From Devosia sp. YR412 (GTDB lineage Bacteria; Pseudomonadota; Alphaproteobacteria; Rhizobiales; Devosiaceae): DNA of 64,000 bases. The stretch is from contig NZ_FOFL01000002.1 of the NCBI RefSeq assembly GCF_900110945.1, positions 744,001-808,000 on the forward strand. The letters are read 5' to 3'. The notes below the pieces were generated by a model, which was not told where the DNA came from, made no database searches, and was given only the letters and a program-made list of their open reading frames with translations. The translations under genes and the position numbers were made by a program. Shown here in pieces: positions 1 to 8,532 of the stretch; position 1 is the stretch's first letter, and each line of letters opens with the position of its first letter.

Positions 1-506
1 TAGAGGACCCAGTCCGACAGCGCCAGCACCAGTGCGATCGTGATGATGTTCGGGCCGATCACTGCAAGGAAGAAGAAGATGATCAGCATCGAGGGCAGTG
101 CGAGCTGGATTTCGGCGGCGATGGTGATCACCGCATCGAAGAACCGACCGAAGTACCCGGCGACGAGGCCCATGAGCGATCCGATCGCGGTACTGACAAC
201 GACTGCAAGCACACCGATCGAGAGAGAAGTGCTCCCGCCCATCATGACGCGGCTGAGGATGTCTCGACCTACCTCGTCGGTGCCAAGGAGGTGCTCGAAC
301 GATCCCCCAGCAAATACGGGCGGCATGAGACGCGCACTCAGCTTCACGGCATTGGGCGGATACGGCGTGATCCACGGCGACAGGAAGCAGGCGACGACGA
401 TGATCAGAAGCACGGCGCCGCCGCCGATGGCCTTGCCGGCACCCCGGGGAATGCGGAACGGGCGGCGAGCTTGCTGCGTGCTGGTGGCAGGTTGAACGAA
501 GGTCAT
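1..506 (-). CDS. Dipeptide-type ABC transporter permease, DppC/OppC family (partial, runs off the left edge)
   Basis: Inner-membrane permease of a peptide/opine/nickel-class (family 5) ABC importer. The N-terminal ~168 residues are present and the C-terminus lies outside the window. The reading frame stays open to the edge. It has an N-terminal cytoplasmic stretch, a first membrane segment, the periplasmic loop with LLGTDEVGRDILSR typical of DppC/OppC proteins, then further membrane segments. The start ATG overlaps the stop of the upstream permease gene by four bases (ATGA), so the two are translationally coupled. With the preceding permease and binding protein it forms a binding protein-permease-permease operon; its ATPase genes are probably beyond the edge. 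The substrate cannot be told from sequence. Confidence 0.9.
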   Translation of the reverse strand, partial: MTFVQPATSTQQARRPFRIPRGAGKAIGGGAVLLIIVVACFLSPWITPYPPNAVKLSARLMPPVFAGGSFEHLLGTDEVGRDILSRVMMGGSTSLSIGVLAVVVSTAIGSLMGLVAGYFGRFFDAVITIAAEIQLALPSMLIIFFFLAVIGPNIITIALVLALSDWVL

Positions 507-1456
507 GTCGTTGCCCCTTCACGAGCTCGCGGATCGACAGCGCCATAGACCAGGTCGACCGCGATGTTGACGGCAACGAAGACAAAGGCGGCGAGTGGGA
601 TCACGACCTGGACCACAGGGTAGTCGCGGGCGACGATGGAATCGATCATCAGGCGGCCAATGCCTGGCCAGCGGAACAACGTTTCGACGACAACCGCCCC
701 GGCGAGGAGGTCGCCCAGACGGAGGCCGATGACCGTGATCAAAGGAATAACGGCGTTCTTGAACGCATGCACCCAGACCACGGTACCGCGGCGGAGGCCC
801 TTGGCCCTTGCAGTCACGACGTACTCGCTCGCCATGACGCGGCCCATCTCTGTCCGCGTGACGCGCAGCAGCACGGCGGCGAAAGTCAGCGACAGCGCAA
901 GACCGGGCAGGATGACGGATTGAGGGAGCTCGCTGCCGCCAGTTGGCAGGATGCGCAGATTCAAGGCGAAGAAGACGATCAGCAGGATGCCCGAGAAGAA
1001 TGCTGGGATGGAGGACAGAACGCTTGCCACCAGAAGCACAGCCTTGTCGAGGATGCTGTCCTTCCACAAGGCCGCCAGAACGCCGAGCGGAACGGCGATG
1101 AGAATGGAGAACGACAACGCCACCACCGCGAGCCAGGCCGTCGCCGGTAGACGCGACATAACGAGGCCGAAAGCGGGTGTTCCGGGAAGGCCCGCGACGC
1201 GCTGATACTGGTAGGAGTCTCCGGCATTGCCCTGCAGGAGGTTGCTCACATAGATGAAGAACTGGGTCGGGATCGGCTGATCCAATCCCCACAGCTTCCT
1301 CAGAGCCGCCAATTGCTCGGGCGTGGCATCGGCCAGCAGCAGCATCGACGCCGGGTCCGAGGGAACCAGACGGATGATAACGAAGACCAGAGCCAACGTT
1401 GCGAAGATGGTGCAGAGACCTAGTAGGACTCGGCGCGCGAGAAGTTGAAACGGCAA
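503..1456 (-). CDS. Dipeptide-type ABC transporter permease, DppB/OppB family
   Basis: Inner-membrane permease that pairs with the following DppC-like protein. It has a first membrane helix, the periplasmic region with RLVPSDPA, and the conserved cytoplasmic loop (YVVTARAKGLRRG) that contacts the ATPase. I place the start at a TTG at 1456 because a good Shine-Dalgarno sequence (CAGGAG, complement of 1463-1468) lies seven bases upstream. The frame could extend to an ATG at 1492, but that codon lies at the edge of an intercistronic hairpin (1483-1503). The resulting ~317 residues suit the family. The stop overlaps the next gene by four bases. The substrate is unknown. Confidence 0.9.
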   Translation of the reverse strand: MPFQLLARRVLLGLCTIFATLALVFVIIRLVPSDPASMLLLADATPEQLAALRKLWGLDQPIPTQFFIYVSNLLQGNAGDSYQYQRVAGLPGTPAFGLVMSRLPATAWLAVVALSFSILIAVPLGVLAALWKDSILDKAVLLVASVLSSIPAFFSGILLIVFFALNLRILPTGGSELPQSVILPGLALSLTFAAVLLRVTRTEMGRVMASEYVVTARAKGLRRGTVVWVHAFKNAVIPLITVIGLRLGDLLAGAVVVETLFRWPGIGRLMIDSIVARDYPVVQVVIPLAAFVFVAVNIAVDLVYGAVDPRAREGATT

Positions 1457-1482
1457 GGCCGTTCTCCTGTACCTATGGGGGA

Positions 1483-1503
1483 GCCGGCGCACAGGGCGCC
1501 GGC
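1483..1503 (-). promoter_or_regulatory. Intercistronic hairpin between binding-protein and permease genes
   Basis: Inverted repeat GCCGGCGC / GCGCCGGC with a five-base loop, just downstream of the binding-protein stop codon. There is no T-run on the transcribed strand. This fits a stabilising or attenuating hairpin that keeps binding-protein mRNA in excess over permease mRNA, a common arrangement in ABC importer operons. The function is inferred. Confidence 0.55.
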
Positions 1504-1514
1504 CTTTGCTTGGC

Positions 1515-3038
1515 TTAGACGAGCTTGGCGTGGCGCATCAGCGTCCAGTTGTTCGGGATCAGCTCGACGCCTTCCAGTTCCTTGACGCTGGCGTGCATCA
1601 ACGGGCTCTCGAAGCTCCACAGCCATGGCACCAATTCCCACCAGGCTTTCATGGCCTGCGCCATCAGCTCTTCGCGCTCCGGCGTGTCTCCGGCCTCGTT
1701 GGCCTGTGCCAGTAGGGTGTCTGCAGCTTCGGATTCGAAGCCCATGTTCCGCTTGGCAGTGTTGTAGAAGTAGACCGCCTCGCCTGTCGCACCCGTGGTG
1801 CCATCGGTGCGGATGTCCCAAGTATCGGTGTCGGCCCGCTCGTTCATCTGGCCCTGGTCGAGTTCCTCGTAGTTCAGAGTGACGCCGATCTCGGCGAAAT
1901 CCGCCTGCAGCGTCTCGACGATCGAAGTCAGGTTGGTGAAGCTGGCCGGCTGAGCGATCAGGGTGAGGGTAAAGCCATCGGGATAGCCCGCCTCCGCCAG
2001 CAATGTCTTGGCCTTTTCTATATCGCGGTCGGGATAGCCCGGACCATCGTAGGCACCGTAGGCCGCGCTAGGAGTAGGGCCGGTGCCCGCGACGGCCAGA
2101 CCGCCGAGCAGAGCCTCGATGATCAGCTTCCCGTCGAAGGCGTACTTAAGGGCTTCGCGGACCTGAACGTTCGCGACAGGGGAGTTTGGAGCGTTGAAGT
2201 TGAAGGCGATAAGATTGTTCGTGAGGGGGCGATCGACCCGGAGGATGTTGAAGTTGCCTTCGAGCTCCGCGATGCGGTCCAAGGGCACATTCCAGATGTA
2301 GTCCACTTCGCCGGCTTGAAGAGCGGCCATGCGGGCCGAAGCATCCTCGATCGGAATGAATCGCAACTCCGCCACTTCGGGCGCGCCATCCCAGTAGTTG
2401 GGGTTGGCGGCGAGCGTCAGGCTTTCGCCCGGGCGCCACTCGGCGAGCATGAACGGTCCGGTTCCCACGGGTTTCTCGCCGAACGTCGGCTCGAGAGTGG
2501 CGACTGGCGGCAGCATGCCGATGCGCATGAGCAGGCGCGGAAGGTTAGGCAATGGCGCCGGGGTACGAATGAGGACCACCAATTCGCTTTCGACCTCCGC
2601 AGACGGCGGCCAGCCCGGCTCCCAGTTGCTGATGTAGAGGTATGGCGGATCCAGCTCGGCATACTGCTCGATCGAGAACTTGACTGCTTCGGCGTTGAAG
2701 GCTTCGCCGTTATGGAAGGTCACGCCTTCGCGCAAGGTGAAGCGCCAGGTCAGCGGGTCCACTTGTTCCCACTCGGTCGCCAGACGCGGGCGAATGTTGA
2801 GCTCCTCATCGAAATCGACGAGGCCGTCGTAGAGCTGCATGAATACGTTCTGCTCGATGGTCGAGCGGTGCACGCGAGCGTCGATCACGCGGGGGATGAC
2901 GTGCGGGGCCCAGCGCAACTGCTTCCCACCTTGAGCGAAAGCGCGGGACTGCAGGCCCGTCGCAGCCAGTGCAACCAATGCCGTGCCAGCGTAAAGGAAT
3001 GTGCGGCGCGACAAGGTCGGGCCCAACTTGATGTCCAT
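1515..3038 (-). CDS. Family 5 ABC transporter substrate-binding protein with Tat signal
   Basis: Periplasmic binding protein of the peptide/nickel/opine class (SBP_bac_5), 507 residues, first gene of the operon with the two permeases downstream. The N-terminus carries a twin-arginine motif SRRTFL at residues 10-15 followed by a hydrophobic stretch and a likely cleavage site after SRAFAQ, so export is probably by Tat, folded. Family features include YDGLVDFDEELNIRPRLA near residue 70 and TFTLREGVTFHNGEAF. It is divergent from the GntR-type regulator at 3153, which probably controls it. The ligand is not predictable; family members bind peptides, opines, sugars or metals. Confidence 0.93.
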   Translation of the reverse strand: MDIKLGPTLSRRTFLYAGTALVALAATGLQSRAFAQGGKQLRWAPHVIPRVIDARVHRSTIEQNVFMQLYDGLVDFDEELNIRPRLATEWEQVDPLTWRFTLREGVTFHNGEAFNAEAVKFSIEQYAELDPPYLYISNWEPGWPPSAEVESELVVLIRTPAPLPNLPRLLMRIGMLPPVATLEPTFGEKPVGTGPFMLAEWRPGESLTLAANPNYWDGAPEVAELRFIPIEDASARMAALQAGEVDYIWNVPLDRIAELEGNFNILRVDRPLTNNLIAFNFNAPNSPVANVQVREALKYAFDGKLIIEALLGGLAVAGTGPTPSAAYGAYDGPGYPDRDIEKAKTLLAEAGYPDGFTLTLIAQPASFTNLTSIVETLQADFAEIGVTLNYEELDQGQMNERADTDTWDIRTDGTTGATGEAVYFYNTAKRNMGFESEAADTLLAQANEAGDTPEREELMAQAMKAWWELVPWLWSFESPLMHASVKELEGVELIPNNWTLMRHAKLV

Positions 3039-3101
3039 CGTCCTACTCCCGTTCTATGCGACGGCGTCTCGCCGCCTCCTCACCCGGTCATCAAAAATTG
3101 T

Positions 3102-3129
3102 TTGATTGATTGTCCGGTGTGTGTATAAT
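3102..3129 (+). promoter_or_regulatory. Sigma-70-like promoter of the GntR-type regulator
   Basis: TTGATT at 3102-3107 and a consensus TATAAT at 3124-3129, separated by 16 bases, about 24 bases ahead of the regulator start codon. TGATTGA-type repeats lie in and beside this promoter, which suits autoregulation, but the operator is not proven. Confidence 0.55.
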
Positions 3130-3152
3130 GATTGAATGTTTGCTGAGCGTCA

Positions 3153-4223
3153 ATGGAGCACTACGTGGAGCTGATCGAGATTTTGCGCGAAGCGGCCCTC
3201 TCGGCGGAGCCGGGCAGTCGCTTCCCCACACTCCGGGAGCTCATGTCGCGCTATGGAGCCACGCAGTACGCTGTACATACTGCCCTGAAAGCCTTGAATG
3301 CCGAGGGCGTGCTGATCTCGCAGGTGGGTAGCGGCTCCATCGTCGCCGACCACCAGGCGCAGGGTGCAGGCAAACCGGCGAAGCAGCCTCGAATATTGCT
3401 CCTTCATCACCGCGGGCGCAGTGAGAAAGGCGATATGATCGGCGACGCGCTGCATCAGGACCTGCTTGATCATGGATATCGGATGGTCTCGATCGCGTAC
3501 GGGAACGGCGAGGATCTTACGTCGCTGGTCGGTGACGGCTCTTTCGATGTGTGCGTGCTGCAGCCACGATCGTCTTTGATCTCCACCAAGATGCTCGAAA
3601 TCGCGCGTCGATGCGCTCGCTTCGTCGTCGTCGAGGGGCGAAACCTCGACGGCATGGAATTCGACGTGGTAGCCAGGGATCGACGAGCCAGCTTGCGGCT
3701 CGCCTTGCGTCACCTCTGGAGTCTCGGCCATCACCGCGTGGGCCTCCTGAGCGACATCAAGGACGATGGGAGCGAGCCCAACGACTACGAGCAGATGTTC
3801 GACTTCTGGTCCGAGTTCGCAGCGCCTTCGCAGAACCCACCGTTCATCCACCGAATGGCCAACGACGATACGCAGAAGGAAACTCTGTCGCGGGTGTTCC
3901 ATGCGTGGAAGGCGATGGCGGAGAGTGCTCGACCGACAGCGCTTGTCGTCTATGGTCGCATCCCCGCGACGACCCTGCTCGAGGTCTCCAAGGATGCCGG
4001 CGTTTCGATCCCGAATGACCTCGGGGTCTTGCGGATCTGTTCCACAAGTATCGAGAGCCTGCACGGCGACTTCTTCACGACAGCAGGTCGATCGGCTGAG
4101 AGCGTCGCCGCGACGATCGCGGAGCTGGTGGATTGGCGCCTGGCCAATCCCAACGCTGGACCCAGGACGACGCGTGTCAGACCCCATCTCGTCACTCGGA
4201 GCAGTATTGCGGCACGACTGTGA
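3153..4223 (+). CDS. GntR-type regulator with LacI-like effector domain
   Basis: Transcription factor of 356 residues. Residues ~1-66 form a GntR winged helix (FPTLRELMSRYGATQYAVHTALKALNAEGVLISQVGSGS). Residues ~80-350 resemble the periplasmic-binding-protein fold of LacI/GalR sensors, with LGHHRVGLLSD typical of that fold, so the architecture is like AraR. It is transcribed divergently from the binding protein at 1515-3038 and probably represses that ABC operon in response to its substrate or a breakdown product. A long antisense open frame across this gene is a high-GC shadow. Family assignment is firm; the effector is unknown. Confidence 0.9.
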   Translation: MEHYVELIEILREAALSAEPGSRFPTLRELMSRYGATQYAVHTALKALNAEGVLISQVGSGSIVADHQAQGAGKPAKQPRILLLHHRGRSEKGDMIGDALHQDLLDHGYRMVSIAYGNGEDLTSLVGDGSFDVCVLQPRSSLISTKMLEIARRCARFVVVEGRNLDGMEFDVVARDRRASLRLALRHLWSLGHHRVGLLSDIKDDGSEPNDYEQMFDFWSEFAAPSQNPPFIHRMANDDTQKETLSRVFHAWKAMAESARPTALVVYGRIPATTLLEVSKDAGVSIPNDLGVLRICSTSIESLHGDFFTTAGRSAESVAATIAELVDWRLANPNAGPRTTRVRPHLVTRSSIAARL

Positions 4224-4396
4224 TAATGGCCGGCGCGAGGAAGCGACCGATCAATGATGATCCAACTCCGGCATCTCTTCGAAATGAGGGCCGGCGCGAC
4301 GACACGGTTCGAGGAAGTCAGCCGAGCTTCGTAAGCGCACCATGTGGTCCTCGAGCACGTCCCAGGAACGTCGTGATCAAGTGCATTCCGGTGACT

Positions 4397-4431
4397 CTCA
4401 GAGCTCACCGCCCGAGTTAGCGAGCTCTGAG
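4397..4431. terminator. Inverted repeat between convergent genes, probable bidirectional terminator
   Basis: Perfect ten-base arms CTCAGAGCTC (4397-4406) and GAGCTCTGAG (4422-4431) with a 15-base loop, between the stop of the GntR-type gene and the stop of the ABC ATPase gene on the other strand. There is no strong T-run, so termination is likely but not certain. The rest of the 4224-4451 gap shows nothing else recognisable. Confidence 0.5.
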
Positions 4432-4451
4432 TTATCCTCGATATCAGTAGG

Positions 4452-6179
4452 TCATGCCGTTTCCCGGTACCGCGTACGGGTCTTGGTGTTCCGCAACCTG
4501 GGATCAGCGATGGGCACTGCCGACAGCAGGGACTGCGTGTATGCATGCTGCGGATCGTTGCAGATGGTCTCCGTCTCGCCTTGTTCGACTATCTTGCCGC
4601 GATACATCACCACCATGCGGTCGCAGAAGTAGCGGACTAGCCCGACGTCATGGCTGATGAACAGGTAGCTCAGGTCGAGCTTCTCCTGCAGGTCCAGCAG
4701 CAGGTCCATGATCTGCGTGCGAATGCTGACGTCGAGGGCCGAGGTGGCCTCGTCGGCGATGATTAGGCGAGGCTCCGGAGCGATGGCTCTAGCGATGCTG
4801 ATGCGCTGTCGTTGGCCGCCGGAAAAGGCGTGCGGATATCGCTCCATTGAGCTGCTTGGCAGCCCCACCAGATCCAGCAGTTCAGCGACCCGGTCGCGCC
4901 GGGATCTGCTCGTCCCCAGTCCGTTGTTGACGAGCGGCTCTGCGATGATCTGCCCGACAGTCATCCGCGGATTGAGACTGCCAAACGGATCTTGGAAGAC
5001 GATGCGCATCTCGCGCCAGACCTCTCGCAACTGGCTGTCTGACAGAGGTGCAATGTCCTGCTCGTCGCTGCCGCCGAGCTTGTAGAGGATTTTTCCAGAA
5101 CTGACAGAATGGATGCGCTGGATGCAGCGGGCCAAGGTCGTCTTGCCCGAGCCGCTCTCGCCGACAATGCCGATGTTCTCGCCAGCGCGCAGCTCGATGT
5201 CCGCGTCGTGCACGGCGACGAGCTTGCGAGCGCCCCGACCGAAGAAGCCCGGAGACAGCTGATACTCTTTTCGAAGGGACTGCGTCCGAAGGATCGGCTC
5301 GCCCAACGGGCGCACCTGGCGCATGGCAAGACGACGATCCGATGGTGCCTCCGCATTCTTGGCCGCGCGCAACAGGGTGCGCGTGTATTCGTGCTGCGGA
5401 TTGGCGAAGACGTCGAAGACATTGCCCCTTTCGAGCAGGCGACCATGGCGCATCACGGCGACCTCATCGGCAATCTCAGCAACAACCCCCATGTCGTGAG
5501 TGATGAACAAAATCGCCATGCCATTGGTCTTCTGGATGGTCTTGAGCAGCTGCAGGATCTCGGCCTGGATTGTCACGTCGAGCGCTGTCGTAGGCTCGTC
5601 GGCAATGAGAATGTCCGGATTGCATGCCAGTGCCATGCCGATCATGGCGCGCTGGCGCATGCCGCCTGAGAACTCGAACGGATATCGGTCGACCGCGCTC
5701 TCTGGATCGGGGATCTCGACTTTGGCCAGCAGCTCTATTGCGCGAGCGCGGGCGGCCCGCCTGTCGAGACCATCGTGCACGCGAGCCGACTCAGCAACCT
5801 GATCGCCGATCTTGTGAACGGGCGACAGCGAACTCATGGGCTCCTGGAAGATCATGGCAATCTCTCGTCCCCGGATCGATTTGATTTCGGGGCCGCGGGG
5901 TTTGAGCTTGGCAAGGTCGATCACGCCCCGTCGCCCGGAACGGCCGGGATGGAGAAGGATGGAACCGGAAACGATCCGGCCCGGTTCATCGACGATCTGC
6001 AGGATCGAGCGAGACATCACGCTCTTACCGCTGCCGCTCTCCCCCACGACGCAGAGAGTTTCGCCGGGATAGAGATCGAGGGACACATCGTCCACCGCCC
6101 TAAATTCTCCGTTGGCGGTGGCGAAGGACGTGACGAGGTTCTTGATCTCGAGACTGGGACTGCGCGTATCGGACATCAT
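4452..6179 (-). CDS. Dipeptide-type ABC transporter ATP-binding protein, fused DppD-DppF type
   Basis: Cytoplasmic ATPase of 575 residues with two complete nucleotide-binding domains in one chain. The first has Walker A GESGSGKS (residues 46-53), signature SGGMRQR and Walker B ILIADEPT. The second has another GESGSGKT near residue 342, SGGQRQR and LIIADEAT. Each half carries an oligopeptide-transporter-type C-terminal extension. It energises the permease pair encoded just upstream (6176-8291); its start overlaps the preceding permease stop by four bases. Together with the binding protein at 8533 it makes a complete importer. All motifs are intact. Confidence 0.95.
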   Translation of the reverse strand: MMSDTRSPSLEIKNLVTSFATANGEFRAVDDVSLDLYPGETLCVVGESGSGKSVMSRSILQIVDEPGRIVSGSILLHPGRSGRRGVIDLAKLKPRGPEIKSIRGREIAMIFQEPMSSLSPVHKIGDQVAESARVHDGLDRRAARARAIELLAKVEIPDPESAVDRYPFEFSGGMRQRAMIGMALACNPDILIADEPTTALDVTIQAEILQLLKTIQKTNGMAILFITHDMGVVAEIADEVAVMRHGRLLERGNVFDVFANPQHEYTRTLLRAAKNAEAPSDRRLAMRQVRPLGEPILRTQSLRKEYQLSPGFFGRGARKLVAVHDADIELRAGENIGIVGESGSGKTTLARCIQRIHSVSSGKILYKLGGSDEQDIAPLSDSQLREVWREMRIVFQDPFGSLNPRMTVGQIIAEPLVNNGLGTSRSRRDRVAELLDLVGLPSSSMERYPHAFSGGQRQRISIARAIAPEPRLIIADEATSALDVSIRTQIMDLLLDLQEKLDLSYLFISHDVGLVRYFCDRMVVMYRGKIVEQGETETICNDPQHAYTQSLLSAVPIADPRLRNTKTRTRYRETA

Positions 6180-7306
6180 CCACGCTCCTGAGCATAGGGG
6201 TCGGCGGCATCGCGAAGGCCATCGCCGAGGAAGTTAAGGGACAACACGGCAAGTGCCACGAAGATGCCGGGTATGAAGAGCCACGGCGCCGTTGCGATGG
6301 CGCGGATGTTCTGCGCTTCCTTCAGCAGCACGCCCCAGGAAACGCTGGGTGGGAGCAACCCCAGACCAAGGAACGACAACGACGTTTCCGCCAGGATCAT
6401 CACCGGGATCGCGAGCGAAACCGACGCGATGATGTGGCTGGCAAGCGAGGGCATCATGTGCCGGAAGATCACGCGGAGCGGGCGTGCTCCGTCGAGGCGT
6501 GCAGCAACGACGAAGTCCTCGGTCTTGAGGGCAAAGAAACGCCCGCGGACGACGCGCGCCAGCTCGGTCCAGCCTACCAGGGACAAAATGACCGTAATGG
6601 CAAAGTATCTCGTCATCGGGTCCCAGTTGGCAGGTATGGCCGCGCTCAGTCCAAGCCAGATCGGGATGGTCGGCATGGCCATGATCAGCTCGATGACTCG
6701 GGAGGACACCCGGTCGAACCAGCCGGCGAAATAGCCCGCGACCCCGCCCACAAGCATGCCGAGAACAAGGCTCATCGCCACGCCAATCAGGCCAATCGAC
6801 ATTGAAATGCGGGTTCCTGATACCGTGCGGCTGAACAGGTCTCGCCCCATGCGGTCGGCACCGAAGAGATAGAAGCGTCCATCGCCTTCCGCTGCGATAA
6901 GCTTGTGCTGCATAGGGATTAGGCCAGCGAGCCGATAGGGCTCCCCGTAACCTAGGACGTGGATGTAGGTCTTTGCATCCGGGTCTTCAGCGTAGCTGGC
7001 GGTTAGTGTCAGCGGATCTCGCGTAAGAACCATGTCAATCACGTGGGGCCGGAACGACCAGTTACCCGCGCCATCGGCCTCGAAGAAGCGGATCGCCTGG
7101 GGCGGATGGTAGACGTCCTGGGATGCTGTGCTGTTCGGATCGAAAGGTTGAAAGAATTCCGCGAAGGCCGCGACGAGGTAGAGCAACGTCACGATGACGA
7201 GCCCCGCCATGGCAAGCTTGTGCTTGCGGAAGCGCCCCCAGATGAGGCGCCATTGCGATGCGCTAGCGGTTATGCGTGGGTCGAGAACTTTTGCTTCAGT
7301 TTGCAT
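6176..7306 (-). CDS. Dipeptide-type ABC transporter permease, DppC/OppC family
   Basis: Inner-membrane permease of about 376 residues. After a short cytoplasmic N-terminus comes the first membrane helix (HKLAMAGLVIVTLLYLV), a long periplasmic loop of ~130 residues containing FGADRMGRDLFSR, and four to five further helices with the ATPase-coupling loop (DFVVAARLDGARPLR). The long loop is longer than in classical DppC and matches a subgroup found with large binding proteins. I chose the ATG at 7306, one base after the stop of the upstream permease; an in-frame ATG at 7342 would overlap that gene and lacks a better ribosome site. The end overlaps the ATPase start (ATGA). Confidence 0.92.
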   Translation of the reverse strand: MQTEAKVLDPRITASASQWRLIWGRFRKHKLAMAGLVIVTLLYLVAAFAEFFQPFDPNSTASQDVYHPPQAIRFFEADGAGNWSFRPHVIDMVLTRDPLTLTASYAEDPDAKTYIHVLGYGEPYRLAGLIPMQHKLIAAEGDGRFYLFGADRMGRDLFSRTVSGTRISMSIGLIGVAMSLVLGMLVGGVAGYFAGWFDRVSSRVIELIMAMPTIPIWLGLSAAIPANWDPMTRYFAITVILSLVGWTELARVVRGRFFALKTEDFVVAARLDGARPLRVIFRHMMPSLASHIIASVSLAIPVMILAETSLSFLGLGLLPPSVSWGVLLKEAQNIRAIATAPWLFIPGIFVALAVLSLNFLGDGLRDAADPYAQERG

Positions 7307-7307
7307 G

Positions 7308-8291
7308 TCAGTTGTACCGAATACGCGGATCGACGACCGCAAGCAGGATGTCCGAGACGAGCATGCCCACGATGGAAAGGATGCAGAGCAGCAGGATGAA
7401 TGCGCCGGCCAGATACATATCCTGGGACATGAGCGCCTGAAGCATCAATGGGTCTGCAGTGGGCAGCGACAGGACGAACGCCACGATGGTCGAGCCCGAG
7501 ATGATCTGCGGGAAAGCCCATCCGATCGTCGAGACGAAAGGATTGAGCGCGAGGCGCACAGGATATTTGAGCAGCAGCTTCAACTCGCCCAGGCCCTTGG
7601 CCCGCGCAGTCGTGACGTAGGGCTTGTAGAGCTCGTCCAACAGATTAGCGCGCATGATGCGGATCAGGCTCGCCGTCGAGGACATGCCAATGATCACGAC
7701 TGGTATTACGAGGTGGGAAAGAAGATCGAGGAGCTTGGCCCAAGACCATGGCGCAGTGGCGTATTGGGGCGAGAACAGTCCCGTCACATCAGCGCCCAAA
7801 TAAACCACACCGAAATACATCAGGGTGAGAGCGACCAGGAAATTAGGCGTGGCGAGCCCGATGAAGCCGATTACCGTGACGACATAGTCGCCCGCCGTGT
7901 ATTTGCGGATGGCGGAGTAGACACCGACCGGCAAAGCGACGGCCCATGTGAAAAGGATCGTCGAGAGAGCCAGAATTATCGAGAACAGCATCCGTTCGCC
8001 GACGAGGTCCGCCACCGGTTGCTGCCACTCGAAGGACATACCGAAGTCCCCACGGAGAATGTTGGTGATCCACTTCCAGTACTGGGCGATGAAGGGTTCA
8101 TCGAGCCCGAACCTGTCCCTCAACGAATTCAGCCGGGCGGTGTCTACCGATTGACCCGCGGCCTCAAGCTTGGCGGCATAGGTCGTCAGGTAGTCGCCGG
8201 GCGGCGCCTGAATGATAACAAACGCCAGGAACGACGCGCCGATCAGGAACGGTATGGACCATAGCGTGCGTCTCAGAATATATGCTAGCAT
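7308..8291 (-). CDS. Dipeptide-type ABC transporter permease, DppB/OppB family
   Basis: Inner-membrane permease of ~327 residues, first gene of the operon permease B-permease C-ATPase, divergent from its binding protein at 8533. It starts MLAYILRRTLWSIPFL, as DppB proteins usually do, and contains IQAPPGDYLTTY and the coupling loop KPYVTTARAKGLGE. An in-frame ATG exists at 8378, but the start at 8291 has a strong Shine-Dalgarno sequence (GGGAGG, five bases upstream) and fits the family. The palindromic operator candidate at 8365-8390 lies about 75 bases upstream. Confidence 0.93.
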   Translation of the reverse strand: MLAYILRRTLWSIPFLIGASFLAFVIIQAPPGDYLTTYAAKLEAAGQSVDTARLNSLRDRFGLDEPFIAQYWKWITNILRGDFGMSFEWQQPVADLVGERMLFSIILALSTILFTWAVALPVGVYSAIRKYTAGDYVVTVIGFIGLATPNFLVALTLMYFGVVYLGADVTGLFSPQYATAPWSWAKLLDLLSHLVIPVVIIGMSSTASLIRIMRANLLDELYKPYVTTARAKGLGELKLLLKYPVRLALNPFVSTIGWAFPQIISGSTIVAFVLSLPTADPLMLQALMSQDMYLAGAFILLLCILSIVGMLVSDILLAVVDPRIRYN

Positions 8292-8364
8292 TGAACCTCC
8301 CAGATGACTTGAGCTGAGCTCGTCGTCACTCGCTCCTCCCAACACCAGCTGCTCCCCGTTTTGG

Positions 8365-8390
8365 TTTTTTGCACCCAAAAATGCAAATAA
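8365..8390. promoter_or_regulatory. Palindromic operator candidate TTGCA-N8-TGCAA, site A
   Basis: TTTTTTGCA and TGCAAATAA flank eight bases, giving TTGCA (8369-8373)-N8-TGCAA (8382-8386). It lies in the divergent region between the permease operon (start 8291) and the binding-protein gene (start 8533). The same core and spacing occur at 21933-21950 in front of the dehydrogenase gene. A dimeric regulator probably binds here; the GntR/FCD protein at 21954-22871 is the nearest candidate, by inference. Confidence 0.6.
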
Positions 8391-8532
8391 GGGTAGTTTG
8401 ACCGATGTTTCTGCATTTCATTGTGCATTTATCCATTGTTAAATCCAGTCTTTTGTGGAAGCAATCGACCACGGAGCGATACAAATGGCTTTTGCGCTGC
8501 ATAAAAGCTAACCGCTCCTCAAAGGAGGAAAC

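Noticed and set aside
3150..4187. A 345-codon frame antisense to the GntR-type regulator
   Set aside because: No family features and no ribosome site; the sense strand has a convincing regulator with promoter.
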